DNA from: Acanthaster planci
Taxonomy: Eukaryota; Echinodermata; Asteroidea; Valvatida; Acanthasteridae
Assembly: GCF_001949145.1 (NCBI RefSeq)
Contig: NW_019091408.1
Location: 658,303-675,773 of the forward strand
Length of the DNA: 17,471 bases
Reading direction: 5' to 3'
Position numbers and translations under genes: made by a program. Position 1 is the first letter of the stretch; every line of letters begins with the position of its first letter. Shown here piece by piece: positions 8,709-17,471 of this stretch. The notes beneath the pieces were generated by a model. The model made no database searches. It was given only the letters and a program-made list of their open reading frames with translations, and was not told the origin of the DNA.

Positions 8709-9037
8709 TTGATATAACGGGTTTTTTCCTTACCCAACGTATAAAATTGATAAACACTGTATGCTCAGTGCTTGTCCCAGAGCTTGCAAAAAATTCACAA
8801 GCTTCCTCGGGTGGGACTCGAACCCACGACCTCATGCTTACTGGTGAAGATGTCTTGACCACTCGACCACCGCGTTTGCCGGGGTCGACTGGCCGGTCCG
8901 AGTCAGGTGAAGCAGCGGGTACCGCGAACTATTTTCAAGATGTATATTTGCGTTGTAGAGATGTTAATTGACATAACGGGTGGCAAAAACCCGTTTTATA
9001 AATTAACATCTCCCCAACGCAAAAATACATCTTGAAG
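8709..9037 (-). mobile_element. tRNA-derived SINE-like insertion with 10-bp target-site duplication
   Basis: The 10-mer AAACGGTTAT occurs directly repeated at 8699-8708 and 9038-9047, flanking this 329-nt segment like a target-site duplication. On the minus strand, 8876-8804 has tRNA shape. The A box TGGTCGAGTGG is at 8869-8859 and a perfect B box GGTTCGAGTCC at 8824-8814, 34 nt apart, with a 5-bp T-stem and 73 nt overall. The D-arm recalls tRNA-Ser. Acceptor pairing is broken at three of seven positions and the anticodon loop lacks U33, so it is not a working tRNA. On the minus strand a long hairpin (9036-8934) precedes the tRNA part. The tail repeats a fragment, ACCCGTTATRTCAA, found inside that hairpin. 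The pol III boxes could drive its transcription. Confidence 0.65.
8934..9036. repeat. 48-bp-stem imperfect hairpin within the SINE-like element
   Basis: Arms 8934-8981 and 8989-9036 are equal in length and complementary at about 42 of 48 positions with no indels, around a 7-nt loop (GGCAAAA). The folded length of 103 nt is in the range of precursor microRNA hairpins. Its position inside a mobile insertion makes a transposon-derived fold-back the simpler reading. No expression evidence is available. Confidence 0.75.
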
Positions 9038-9047
9038 AAACGGTTAT

Positions 9048-9740
9048 CTTTATTGATTCAGCAAGTCATACTAGACCCTTAGTACATGCAATGACCACGT
9101 TCATCATTTGTATATTTCCTTTGTTTAAATAAAAAGAACACTGGGTGTATGGGGAATGCAAAGTACATGTAAGGCAAAACAATACCAACAACAGGTATGG
9201 GTCATAGAGGTTTTTGTTGTTTGTCTTTTCTCATGCATAACAAGCCGAACACTTTTCACGCGCAAGCCATATCGCATAATATATTTATAACGTAACTATT
9301 TTGGCCAAAGATCAGTTCAGAGATATTTGAGAAATCTAGTCAGATTTACAGTTTCCAGAAAGTGGTTTTATCAATTTCACAAAAGCATTGCCCCTACCAA
9401 AAATCACACTTAAATAAAAGTGTATATGGTGAACGATATACATGTACCTTATTTCAGTGGACAATTGCTTCTTGTTGAAATACATTTTTTTCCAACAGAA
9501 AACTGGAGGTCTACCCACTTTTTTTAGTATCAATTGTTATGATTATTGTTACTATTATTTTTTTTTACCAAACCCGCATAACTCATATGAATTAGTGTAT
9601 TTAATGTGTTTCGTTTTCAATTGGTGGAGGCAGTAATTTGAACTCTACAAACACTGTAACTATAAACTTATAAACTGCAATGCTGATAAATTGTACAATG
9701 ACAACTTTTTTCGTTTAAACGCTTAGAGAAAAGCGGCATC
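9048..9740. other. AT-rich non-coding stretch
   Basis: No gene or bounded repeat was found. A T-rich run lies at 9559-9568. Confidence 0.45.
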
Positions 9741-9773
9741 GCCCCAGCTGGTTCCTTTTTCATAAAGATGTCT
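9741..9773 (+). repeat. Fragment similar to the right flank of the 11.7-12.0 kb MITE
   Basis: GCCCCAGCTGGTTCCTTTTT and the bases following it resemble 11966-11996 (GCCCCAGCTGATTTTTTTTT and following), including the shared CATAAA/TATAAA and TGTCT parts. It is probably a degraded second copy of the same repeat family. Confidence 0.4.
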
Positions 9774-10168
9774 AGCATGTAGGCCTACTGCTCAGCAAAC
9801 TTATGCACAAAGAAAACAAAACAGACGGAAACTATACTGCAAAGAAATATACGGAGTAAGACGTTTTGACCGGTAGCTTGGTTTTGCTGTGAAGGTTTCT
9901 TCTGTCTTTATTTTCAAATTTCGGTGGTTCACGAGTTTAAACGGAACCTGACTCGTGGGAGGCTCCAACTCACGGGAGTCACGAGGGTTGGGCGAGGGGG
10001 TAGTGTCAGAGTGGCAGGGCAAGAGGGAAAAGGAGGAGAAGGCTACATAAATAGAAGAAAAGGAACTGAAAGGAAATTGAAAAAGTTACTTGAAAAACTC
10101 AAAATCGACCCTTCTCTTAATGGTTTATAATTCATTGTTGATTGGTGTTTTGCCCCTGGGACATTCCA
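9774..10168. other. Non-coding stretch
   Basis: A purine-rich patch lies at 10017-10090. No recognisable protein or repeat was found. Confidence 0.4.
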
Positions 10169-10176
10169 GCCACCCC

Positions 10177-10459
10177 CAGGGGCGTATCCAGCTTTTGGGG
10201 TGGGATGGGGCTGGGGATTCAAACGCAAAAGCGGCTTTGGGCTTATTTGACATGATGTTGGGGGATAAAAATATCAAAAGCCTTACTCACGGTCCCGAAA
10301 TCCTAGTTTTTATTTTATTGTGTTGTTTTCTTAGGCTTTTGGTGCTAATATTTAATACATAAATATTATAATAAAAATTTTATAAATAAATATTGAAGTG
10401 AGAATTAAAGAGAAAAAATCCATCGGGGAAAGTTGCCCCCCCACTGGATACGCCACTGC
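10177..10459. mobile_element. hAT-like MITE with terminal inverted repeats and target-site duplication
   Basis: The left end CAGGGGCGTATCCAG (10177-10191) and the right end CTGGATACGCCACTG (10444-10458) are reverse complements at 14 of 15 positions. The element starts CAG and ends CTG, as hAT transposons do. GCCACCCC occurs directly before it (10169-10176) and after it (10460-10467), an 8-bp repeat of the length hAT elements duplicate. One extra base between the right end and the repeat leaves the exact boundary uncertain by a nucleotide. The interior is AT-rich with no transposase, so it is non-autonomous. Confidence 0.75.
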
Positions 10460-10467
10460 GCCACCCC

Positions 10468-11577
10468 TTAGAAAAAGTCGTTCCCAAGAAAAATCAAAGA
10501 AAGACCAAACTGAAGGATTAGGCCCTAGCTTTGAATTTCTCCTCCAGGTCTACTATGTCTACGCCGAAGATAAAGTTTAGCATTGCCAGTTAAGTTGAAC
10601 CCGGTCGTACGGCTGATTTCAGCATGGGTGTCATAATTGTTTTCGAAGAACGGAAGGAGTTTCATATACGGACAACGTTAATAACAGCCGTCAGAAAGTG
10701 ATGACATGTTCTAAAAAGTTAAAAAAATTCTGAAGCATGAAAAGGCACCCTTTTCAGAAAAGTCTCATGGCTTTGTGTACAAGGCACCAAGTGTTGTCTG
10801 TACGTGGAACTCTTTCCCGAAGAATATTGCAGGATTCGAGGCTCGCACTGGCAACATATTAATGTATGTAATACATTCAAAGCAAATTTTATATATATTC
10901 TTAAACTCACCTTCAGCGGTTCATGGACTTCCTGGCAACTTGTACGTACATGCCGTGCAGTCGATCATGCTGGCCTATCAAGAGTCATCAGTAGTGTTGA
11001 CAGTGTACTTGTATATACCGTTGCCAAATCCAGGAACCAGACTGACAAGAAGTGTTGGTCTTTATCGCTATATCAGTTTTCACGCTCCATTTCTAAATCT
11101 CTCGAACAACGTTACATCGCCAGCTATGTAAAGACAAAATAGGCAGAAGAGTGGGGGGGGGGCACAATTTTCCTCTCAGCAAGTGCTTTCCTCTAACCAC
11201 CATTTTGTATGCCAATGGGTCCACCTTGCTTATGACAGATTTCACTCCGCCATTTTTTCTCTTCAAGAAATACATGCATATGGAAGACTGAATAATATCG
11301 GCAAAAATAGCGCCGCCTAGTGACACTGAGGAAAAGAGTAGCAATGAGTGTTTCACTGGAAATTCAACTGAAGATATTGACCAGGTCAATTTTCTTATCA
11401 ATGTCACAAATGTTAAACATGTATTTTGTTCAAATGCTTCCTTCCTCTCTTGTAGGCATAGCCTTAAAACAACAGCCTTCAATTTTCGGGCCCGGGTCTG
11501 AATCACAGACGCGTACGTACAATGAAATATGGACTCGCAAAGCCCTTAATCAGCTTATAGAGTCATTGAATCCATTC
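10468..11577. other. Non-coding stretch with possible faint coding relics
   Basis: Around 10760-10860 the + strand reads TWNSFPKNI after a basic stretch, loosely like the LWNSLP tail of LINE ORFs, but the match is too short to call. A nine-G run lies at about 11153. Several overlapping open frames on both strands (10775-11506) show no recognisable motif. Confidence 0.3.
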
Positions 11578-11686
11578 GCGGCCATTTTACCGAGCCGAAT
11601 ACAAAGCTTTCCTGCAGCAATGCCCACCATTGTTCTTCCTGACGTCTCAACCCACGCTTTTGCGTTCAGCTTGGTAAAATGGCCGC
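11578..11686. repeat. 18-bp inverted repeat pair next to the MITE
   Basis: GCGGCCATTTTACCGAGC (11578-11595) and GCTTGGTAAAATGGCCGC (11669-11686) are reverse complements at 17 of 18 positions. Weaker complementarity continues inward (GAATACAAAG against CTTTTGCGTTC). The 109-nt span may be a small fold-back or the remains of one into or beside which the next MITE inserted. Confidence 0.55.
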
Positions 11687-11725
11687 CGACTGGCTTCTTT
11701 TTCATACAAAGGCGTTGCAAGTCCT

Positions 11726-11969
11726 GGGCCAATTTCATAGAACTGCTTAAGCACAAAATTTGCGTATGTGCGAAAAAACACATTGCTTGATGAATCAGTT
11801 AACCAGCCAAAATTCTATGTGATGTATATTGTTTTGGGATTGTATTTAGCTGTTTTTTGGTTAGCACGACATTCAGATAGAGTTTCAACTGGTAACCTTT
11901 GTTTAATTAAGCAAAGTTTTTTCCTGCTTAAGTAAATTTTGTGCTTAAGCAGCTCTAGGAAATTGGCCC
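11726..11969. mobile_element. Fold-back MITE with 36-bp terminal inverted repeats
   Basis: Arms 11726-11761 and 11934-11969 match as reverse complements at 34 of 36 positions, beginning GGGCCAATTTC and containing CTGCTTAAGCACAAAATTT. Weaker complementarity extends further inward (AAAAAAC..TTGCTT pieces), so much of the element can fold on itself. There is no open frame of note inside. The target-site duplication is not clear. A similar right-flank sequence at 9741-9773 suggests a family with several copies. Confidence 0.7.
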
Positions 11970-11997
11970 CAGCTGATTTTTTTTTTATAAATGTCTG

Positions 11998-12539
11998 TGG
12001 TCTGAATATGCCCGCAGCCTCAATATGCAAATCAGGCCGGGGGTGAACGCATTACACCAAGACCAGTTGGAAGCCACAAGTCCCAAAATGCCGCCAGAAA
12101 GGTCAAATATTTCTGTGATCGATGCCAGTCGCCTGTTGTTTAACTGACATATTTTGTAGCCTACCAACTGTAAAAAAAAGCCGTAATTTGTTCAGCTGTA
12201 AAGCCCCTGGAAGATTTAAACGGATTCTAAAAGAGAAGGCAACACATACTTACAAAGGGTTTGCTTCACTGGTTCTCAAAATGCTACTTTACTTTTAAAA
12301 CAGGGTCAAAGGTCAAGTTAGTATCTAAAAGTTCACAGTGACCTACTTTTTACTAATCTTAATATTCACAATTTTGCTGATTAGACCATATTATTCTCAG
12401 AATTTTGATAACATATTTGTATACAGTCGGTAAAAACTGACAGTTATGATTAATATTTACTATTAAAAGCAAAGCATTTTAAGCTAAAATTGTCTACTAT
12501 GATTTCTGGTGATCTCTGCCCTGACCACATGGAACAGCA
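11998..12539. other. AT-rich non-coding stretch
   Basis: No gene or bounded repeat was found. Confidence 0.4.
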
Positions 12540-15500
12540 GATCATGCAAAAAAATTGGTTTACTTTTATTACTCATCAGTGCCTGCGAGCACAGTAATTT
12601 TTATCAAAATTGGAACACATAAGGTCAAAAGGTGTGTTGGCACATGGATGATCCATACGTCAGAAACACAGCAAAGTTGTTTCAAATATGCAACTACCTC
12701 CTCAATAAAGGATTAAACAATTACAATGAGCCACTTTCAAAACATGTACCACATGGTTTTGTCAATATCTGATTGTAAACATAACCAGCTCCAGTCACGA
12801 CTTGTTAATTTAAAAAAAAAGGCCCCAAACACGCTTGTTCGAAGAATTACTCTAAAAATAAAACCCATTTGTTTCATCTCAGAAGGCAAGAAAGTTTATA
12901 AACTTTTTCGGAATGTCTGCATTTTTTCCTCTTTAAAAGTGATAAAAACCAATTTGTCAAAACACAAAAAGTAAACATAAACTTATTAACAGTGCGTGTC
13001 ATGAGGTCCCAAGTTTTCTTGAGAACAGTTGAGAACAATCCATAACATGCATGGAACCAAAACCGTATGTGGTTTTGCACCGGAGCCACTTCTTTCACAT
13101 CCCTGTGTAAATGGTCTGTGGTTAAACTGAAAATTATCTTGAAAAGCATGGACCTACCCCATGACCCCCAAATGCCCCATGACATCAACAGACACAAATT
13201 ACATATTGTCCATAAAACACATAAAAAAGCACACATAATTATGTTTGTTCAAACCATGTGTCTTTACTGTTCATCTTTAAGTACATCCACATGCACAATA
13301 TTTCAGAACAAATGATTCCATCTTTCAGGCTACGACCGATTCCTGTTAACAAATTTAAAGCACTGTTAATGCATCCTGCTTGAAAGTTAAACGCTTTTTA
13401 TGATTTTCCCATTCCTGATACTACAAGACTTCTTTGAATGATGCTGCAATCAGTAAGTTCCTAAGGACCTTGTTACATGTATGATGGGTTTGACTGGCAA
13501 CACTTTCCATTAAATTTCAAAACTCTGAGAAATCCCCCCCCCATGAAAATCCACATTCTTAACCTAAAATCTCTGAACAAAATATATTGGTTCGTATGTC
13601 ATCCAGCTTAGAGTATCTTCTCCCACTACTATCAAACAAAACACCAAAAAGAAATATGGCACAAATTTCTTTACTTGTGTTAAAATGGAGACTCCACTTT
13701 TATCAACCTAGATATTGCAATGTATTGCAAGGTAAGGACTCGCAGTTTATAAAATTGATTTATTTACAAAATTTTACGTGTTTACAATTATACAGTGGTC
13801 ATGATCCAGTTTCCACTTGCAAAACATGTTTCATTACTCAGCAATTGTTGCCATAACTTCAGAAGCTGAACTAAGCGTTTGCATGACAAGTTGCCAACAA
13901 GCCCGTACATGATGCTACATAATTAAAGAACATCATTCAACAGGAGACAGGACCAAGTAAGTGGGTGACCACAACATATGAAGCCTCCATGCCCACAAGT
14001 TAACGGCAAACACTATTCAATCGATGTGGGGAATAATTTAATTTAACATTAAGTTTATCACCTTGCAAGTTTTCCTTGACTCCTTCAGCTTTGCCTTCTA
14101 GCTTCTTTTTATGAATTATATCCCCATCTAGACTTAAAACCCACAAACTCAAGTGGTGCCCGTGCCATTTTCTGAGTCTGATAAAAGCCAGCATTTGAAA
14201 AAGGGGCTGAGTGGTTAACACCTCGATTTGGACCATGAGCATAAAAAGCATGGAAAACAGGATCTGGTCAACTTCACACACCCTTCAGCTATTAAAAATT
14301 TTCCTTAATTTCTAGCTGCTATGACATACTTCTTGGTATCCCACGAGGAAAGATTCCACTAATATCACAATTATGCAATACTCCAGAATGTCTTGGACTG
14401 GTCGGTTCTTGAGCTTGTCTTGTATTTCACACTCTACACATTTTCACAGTAAACTCTGGAATTCCAAATAATTTCTATTAACACTGATTTGCATGTACAC
14501 GTACCCGGTATGTGCTAAAAACATGTCTACTTCTGAAATAAGACTTGCAACATCAGGAGGAACTGGCCAATAACAAGCAAATAATAGGGACAAATTACTG
14601 AGGCCGGTTGCTCTTCCAATTCAAACTACATGAATGTACCATGTTTCTGCAGTGCTGAGAGTATAAAATTTAATGATATGCAAATCTGATATTTTTTGCT
14701 GGAAAGGCAAACCCTTTCATGCCTTCAGCAATGCTCCTTTCACATCAACAAAAACCCCAACTTTTACAATACATGTACATGTAGCTCTCTACTTTGTAAT
14801 AGAGTGCAAGATCACAATGCAACAAATGGAAATTTCCATTAAAAGAGGACTTAATCATCTCAAAAAAATATGGCAATACATTAAAATTTTGGCATTTTGC
14901 CCAGTTTTGTATGGCACTGCTGGAACATGTCACAAACCCATTACAGTGTACACAAGAAGATAACACATTAATTTATCTCTATAACTGTGAAAGCTGCTTC
15001 AAAAGGCAAGGATGCAATTACTTAAATGGGTTGTCAGAGAGGAGGTTGACACATTACGGATTTTTTTGTCAGAACATTAATATTTGTCATTTTTGTCGGT
15101 AAGCTTTTGAAACTGCCAGCAAGAGACTACAATGAACAGCGCCATCTACAGGTAATGCCAGATACTCAGAGGGGTGATGTACACACATATGATGTCTCCA
15201 AACTGTACTGGTCTGACCACTACATGGAGATTGACAGTGTGTGGTGCCCCGATTCTGCCATGAGGCATGACCTTTCATGACAAATATCTCTCTGTGGTAG
15301 TCCCTAGGAAGGCAGAAATGTGGGCAAGAAACACCATACAAATCTTACATCCGCATTTGTACTGTCCCCCTTGAGAAAAGCGGCCATGGTGTTTTGTAAT
15401 CTCAAAAAAATGACACCATGCATGGGCAAATGGGGGCGGGTTTGTTGTAAAACAATCCTGTTCGTAAGTGACTTCATCACAAAGGCGGATGCGCCATGAT

Positions 15501-16425
15501 TTGCAGGCTCCCATTGGACAATTGCTGAAGTTGCGTGTTAACTTCCAGTTCCATGGTTCCATGTTAACAGTGATCAATGCATGTAACCCTATGAGCTCTG
15601 CACGTGCAGTGGGCGTGGTTTAAACTGAAGTGACGTCACAATTATGAACTGGTCTCCCCATATGTGGTCACAAACAGCACGAAGGATTTATCTGACAGAA
15701 AATTCTCACCAAATTCCAAAGGGACCAACTAGTACACTCTTTTAGTATCAAGAACGGCATACATGCCAATGCAATACACAAACCTTGCACTATAATACAA
15801 GGAAGAAAACTTTGCTACTAAGTTAACAAGAGGCTTGTTCTTACTTATGTGCAGCATATAATTTACATATATACATAATAGATTTTTCCAAACACTGTGC
15901 ACAAACAAGTGGTTATGCGCGGCAAATAGTGGGAATTATGAATGAGAGTAACATAAAAATCTGTTCAACCCAATTGAAACTTGGCAGCTGCATTAAACAT
16001 GAAATTTGGTAAAACATCACATTCAGAAAAGTGTATCATTTTGCAGATGAGATCTGGGGGAAGGGTTGGGAAATATGTCTCACTGGGCTGTGAGAGGTTA
16101 AGAAAAAGTTGTTTGGGAGACATCAGAGGTGTTATCCAGAGTCGTATTTCTCACGCTATTCACTAAACACAAGCCCCACCTGGAAAGCTGACACACTTGA
16201 ATGTGAAACAGAGCCATTGAAATGGTTAGTTAGGACCTTATGGCATTAAGGCTTGCGTCACAACTTGTAAGAGGTTCCTGCATGGTGACAGACAGTTGCT
16301 TCAAAAGTGACCTGGGTCGCTGACATATACAGTCCAGTTTGTCAGCTTTTTCCTTCCACAAGCTAAAAAAAGTTTAAATGATGATAGTAACAAAAGAAAA
16401 AATGGCACCTATATTTACAAATTCT
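12540..16425 (-). other. Possible long 3' UTR of the minus-strand gene
   Basis: This long stretch has no convincing coding frame on either strand and fewer recognisable mobile elements than its surroundings. It lies directly downstream of a minus-strand terminal coding exon. On the minus strand AATAAA occurs at 12570-12565, with a GT-rich stretch after it, and at 13764-13759. Either could end the transcript. This is inferred from position and composition; no direct evidence of transcription exists in the sequence. Confidence 0.3.
15598..15638. promoter_or_regulatory. Cluster of E-box, GC-box and CRE-like sites
   Basis: Within 41 nt lie the 12-bp palindrome CTGCACGTGCAG (15598-15609, containing a CACGTG E-box), GGGCGTGG (15611-15618, KLF/Sp-like) and the full CRE palindrome TGACGTCA (15631-15638). 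Such clustering is typical of enhancers or promoters, but each site is short and could occur by chance. The gene it would serve is unknown. Confidence 0.35.
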
Positions 16426-16607
16426 TCATGACTTTGTCGAAACCAGCCCATTCATTTGAGGGCTTTCTGTGGAATCGTTGCTCAGCGACCGTAACGTTTT
16501 TATCCCCGTTGCTCCAGCTGGGTCGGGGCTGCCCTGGCTCTTTTGCCGGATCTCAAAAATCTCTTCAATGGCCCTCTTGAAGCACAGGAAATTGTAGTCG
16601 ATCAGTC
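16426..16607 (-). CDS. Probable last coding exon of an unrecognised minus-strand gene
   Basis: Read on the minus strand, a strong acceptor (TTTTCCCTTTTTTGGCTCCTTGTAG-like pyrimidine tract ending at 16608) precedes 2 bases and 59 codons, then TGA at 16428-16426. The peptide begins LIDYNFLCFKRAIEEIFEIR and ends in a Ser/Thr/Pro-rich tail finishing VSTKS. The opening hydrophobic residues followed by basic and amphipathic sequence look like the end of a membrane helix running into a cytosolic tail. The continuing open frame upstream (to about 16800) crosses the acceptor and is probably intron. No upstream exon is visible, so the gene would continue beyond the right edge. I do not recognise the family. 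An open frame arising by chance remains possible. Confidence 0.45.
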
Positions 16608-17089
16608 CTACAAGGAGCCAAAAAAGGGAAAACCAATAAAGGTGTTGCACAGACATGAAATCTTCCCGGTTACTTGTTACCGTTCGGTGGGAAACTTTGG
16701 TGAAGTTTGTTATCCCACACACATGCACAAAGTAACCACTTCCTGCCGGGGATTCCCGATCCGGACTCGTATGCTTTATATGCGTGGCCGGGGTCTCCAA
16801 ACTCGGACAAAGGGAACAGGGTTTTGTAACAAAAGACCGTACTCGGAACTCAAAAGTAGAGATAATCCAGCCTTGTTTTGAAACAGTATACCACAGTTTG
16901 GGGCATTTAGAGAAAGCGGATTACCACCGAGGACAAAAGCTCTCCACCACCACAGCGATGAGCCAAACAGCACCGTTGCATGCTAATCTGGCCCCTATTA
17001 AAAAGAGGTTAGCAACACACTGAGCCAGGTTTGTGAACAAAAGAAAAGTTATATAACACGCACCGTCTTGGCTCTTTTTACAAGGCTGC
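16608..17089 (-). other. Probable intron of the minus-strand gene
   Basis: No exon with good splice sites was found here on the minus strand. Open frames on the + strand in this stretch lack recognisable motifs. The assignment depends on the exon call at 16426-16607. Confidence 0.3.
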
Positions 17090-17471
17090 AAGCCTGGCTG
17101 AAATACTCGGGCGTCAATAGATTTTGTCTGTCAGGCTAGAGTGGATACGAAACAGTCTTTCACTTGTTTGTAAGTGTCCAGTAAATGAAGATAGGACTTT
17201 GAAAACAGAAAAAAATGATAAATATCCCGGCCCAGCATCATCAACATTAATAACTCCACTGGCTGGAAGTGGTTAACCACTTTGTGCTGGGGCATTTTTC
17301 AACGTTCATGATGCTGGGCTGGCATGACTATAATTTTTTCCGTTTTCAAAATCCTTCAAAAATTCATCATTCCATTTAGCGGTCGTTTATAGCCGCACGG
17401 AGTAATCTTTAGGCACTACTCTAAGTTGACAGGTGACCTTCATTGACGCCCGAGTATTTCAGCCAGGCCTG
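17090..17471. mobile_element. Fold-back (MITE-like) element reaching the window edge
   Basis: CTGGCTGAAATACTCGGGCG and flanking bases at 17090-17118 are the reverse complement of 17442-17470, with almost no mismatches over about 29 nt. Complementarity continues in patches through the whole segment (for example TTTTGAAAAC..GAAAAAA and GGCCCAGCATCAT..CAAC), converging on a perfect 16-bp palindrome, AAGTGGTTAACCACTT, at 17267-17282 in the centre. The entire 380 nt can therefore fold into one long hairpin. There is no coding sequence. The window ends at the right terminus, so a target-site duplication cannot be tested. Confidence 0.75.

Noticed and set aside
8804-8876. A functional tRNA gene
   Set aside because: The A and B boxes are good, but the acceptor stem has three mismatches, the anticodon stem is weak and U33 is missing. 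The flanking direct repeats point to a SINE.
10775-11142. Overlapping open frames with TWNSFPKNI
   Set aside because: The likeness to the LINE LWNSLP tail is a single short motif with no supporting neighbours, so no feature was called.
11150-11161. Homopolymer runs of G/C here and at 6225, 7939 and 13534
   Set aside because: Short mononucleotide runs next to A-rich tracts are ordinary low-complexity sequence and prone to assembly error.
11093-11790. Long open frames on both strands (137 and 156 residues)
   Set aside because: No recognisable domain, no convincing splice sites, and one overlaps the inverted repeat and MITE.
15087-15577. Two overlapping minus-strand open frames
   Set aside because: Cys/His content looked briefly interesting, but spacing fits no zinc-finger pattern and no splice sites support them.
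16543-16881. 112-residue + strand open frame
   Set aside because: It is antisense to the better-supported minus-strand exon and its acceptor; the sequence is not protein-like.
1-17471. CRISPR array, prophage, operon or defence system
   Set aside because: No regularly spaced repeats, no ribosome-binding sites before clustered genes, and the split GPCR shows eukaryotic DNA.

Overview
The window reads as animal nuclear DNA, most probably from a non-vertebrate marine deuterostome such as an echinoderm or hemichordate. The signs are a gene split by a GT-AG intron with matching phase, moderate AT-richness, sparse coding, and many small fold-back, SINE, LINE and Tc1-type repeat relics. The lineage guess is an impression from base composition, repeat style and the GPCR; it was not tested. 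Nothing looks bacterial, and there are no operons, CRISPR arrays or phage genes.

Layout. 1-430 holds an imperfect inverted repeat (arms 79-132 and 272-323), like a small MITE. 900-2350 has two CCGAA/TTCGG-rich blocks in opposite orientation. 2685-3257 is a broken Tc1/mariner-type transposase relic. 4074-5868 is the one gene that can be read completely: a two-exon rhodopsin-class GPCR on the + strand (exons 4074-4729 and 5589-5868, 311 codons), whose reading frame stays coding-like for 20 codons beyond its TGA. 6342-6621 is the decayed 3' end of a non-LTR retrotransposon. 7123-7155 is a perfect short hairpin. 8709-9037 is a tRNA-derived SINE-like insertion on the minus strand, flanked by a 10-bp direct repeat and carrying a 48-bp-stem hairpin. 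10177-10459 is a hAT-like MITE with a likely target-site duplication. 11726-11969 is a second fold-back MITE. 12540-16425 is repeat-poor and may be a long 3' UTR of a minus-strand gene whose last coding exon appears to be 16426-16607. The window ends inside or at the edge of a third fold-back element (17090-17471).

Functional reading. The GPCR is a plasma-membrane receptor of unknown ligand, nearest in feel to peptide receptors of the bombesin/endothelin type. It keeps the structural cysteines, N1.50, W4.50, P5.50 and the CWLP switch of TM6. It has lost D2.50 (Cys), DRY (DRH) and NPxxY (TSWLV). That combination and the in-frame stop near the C-terminus are the most interesting biology here. 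The rest is mainly a record of transposable-element insertion. I do not see a convincing new multi-gene system.
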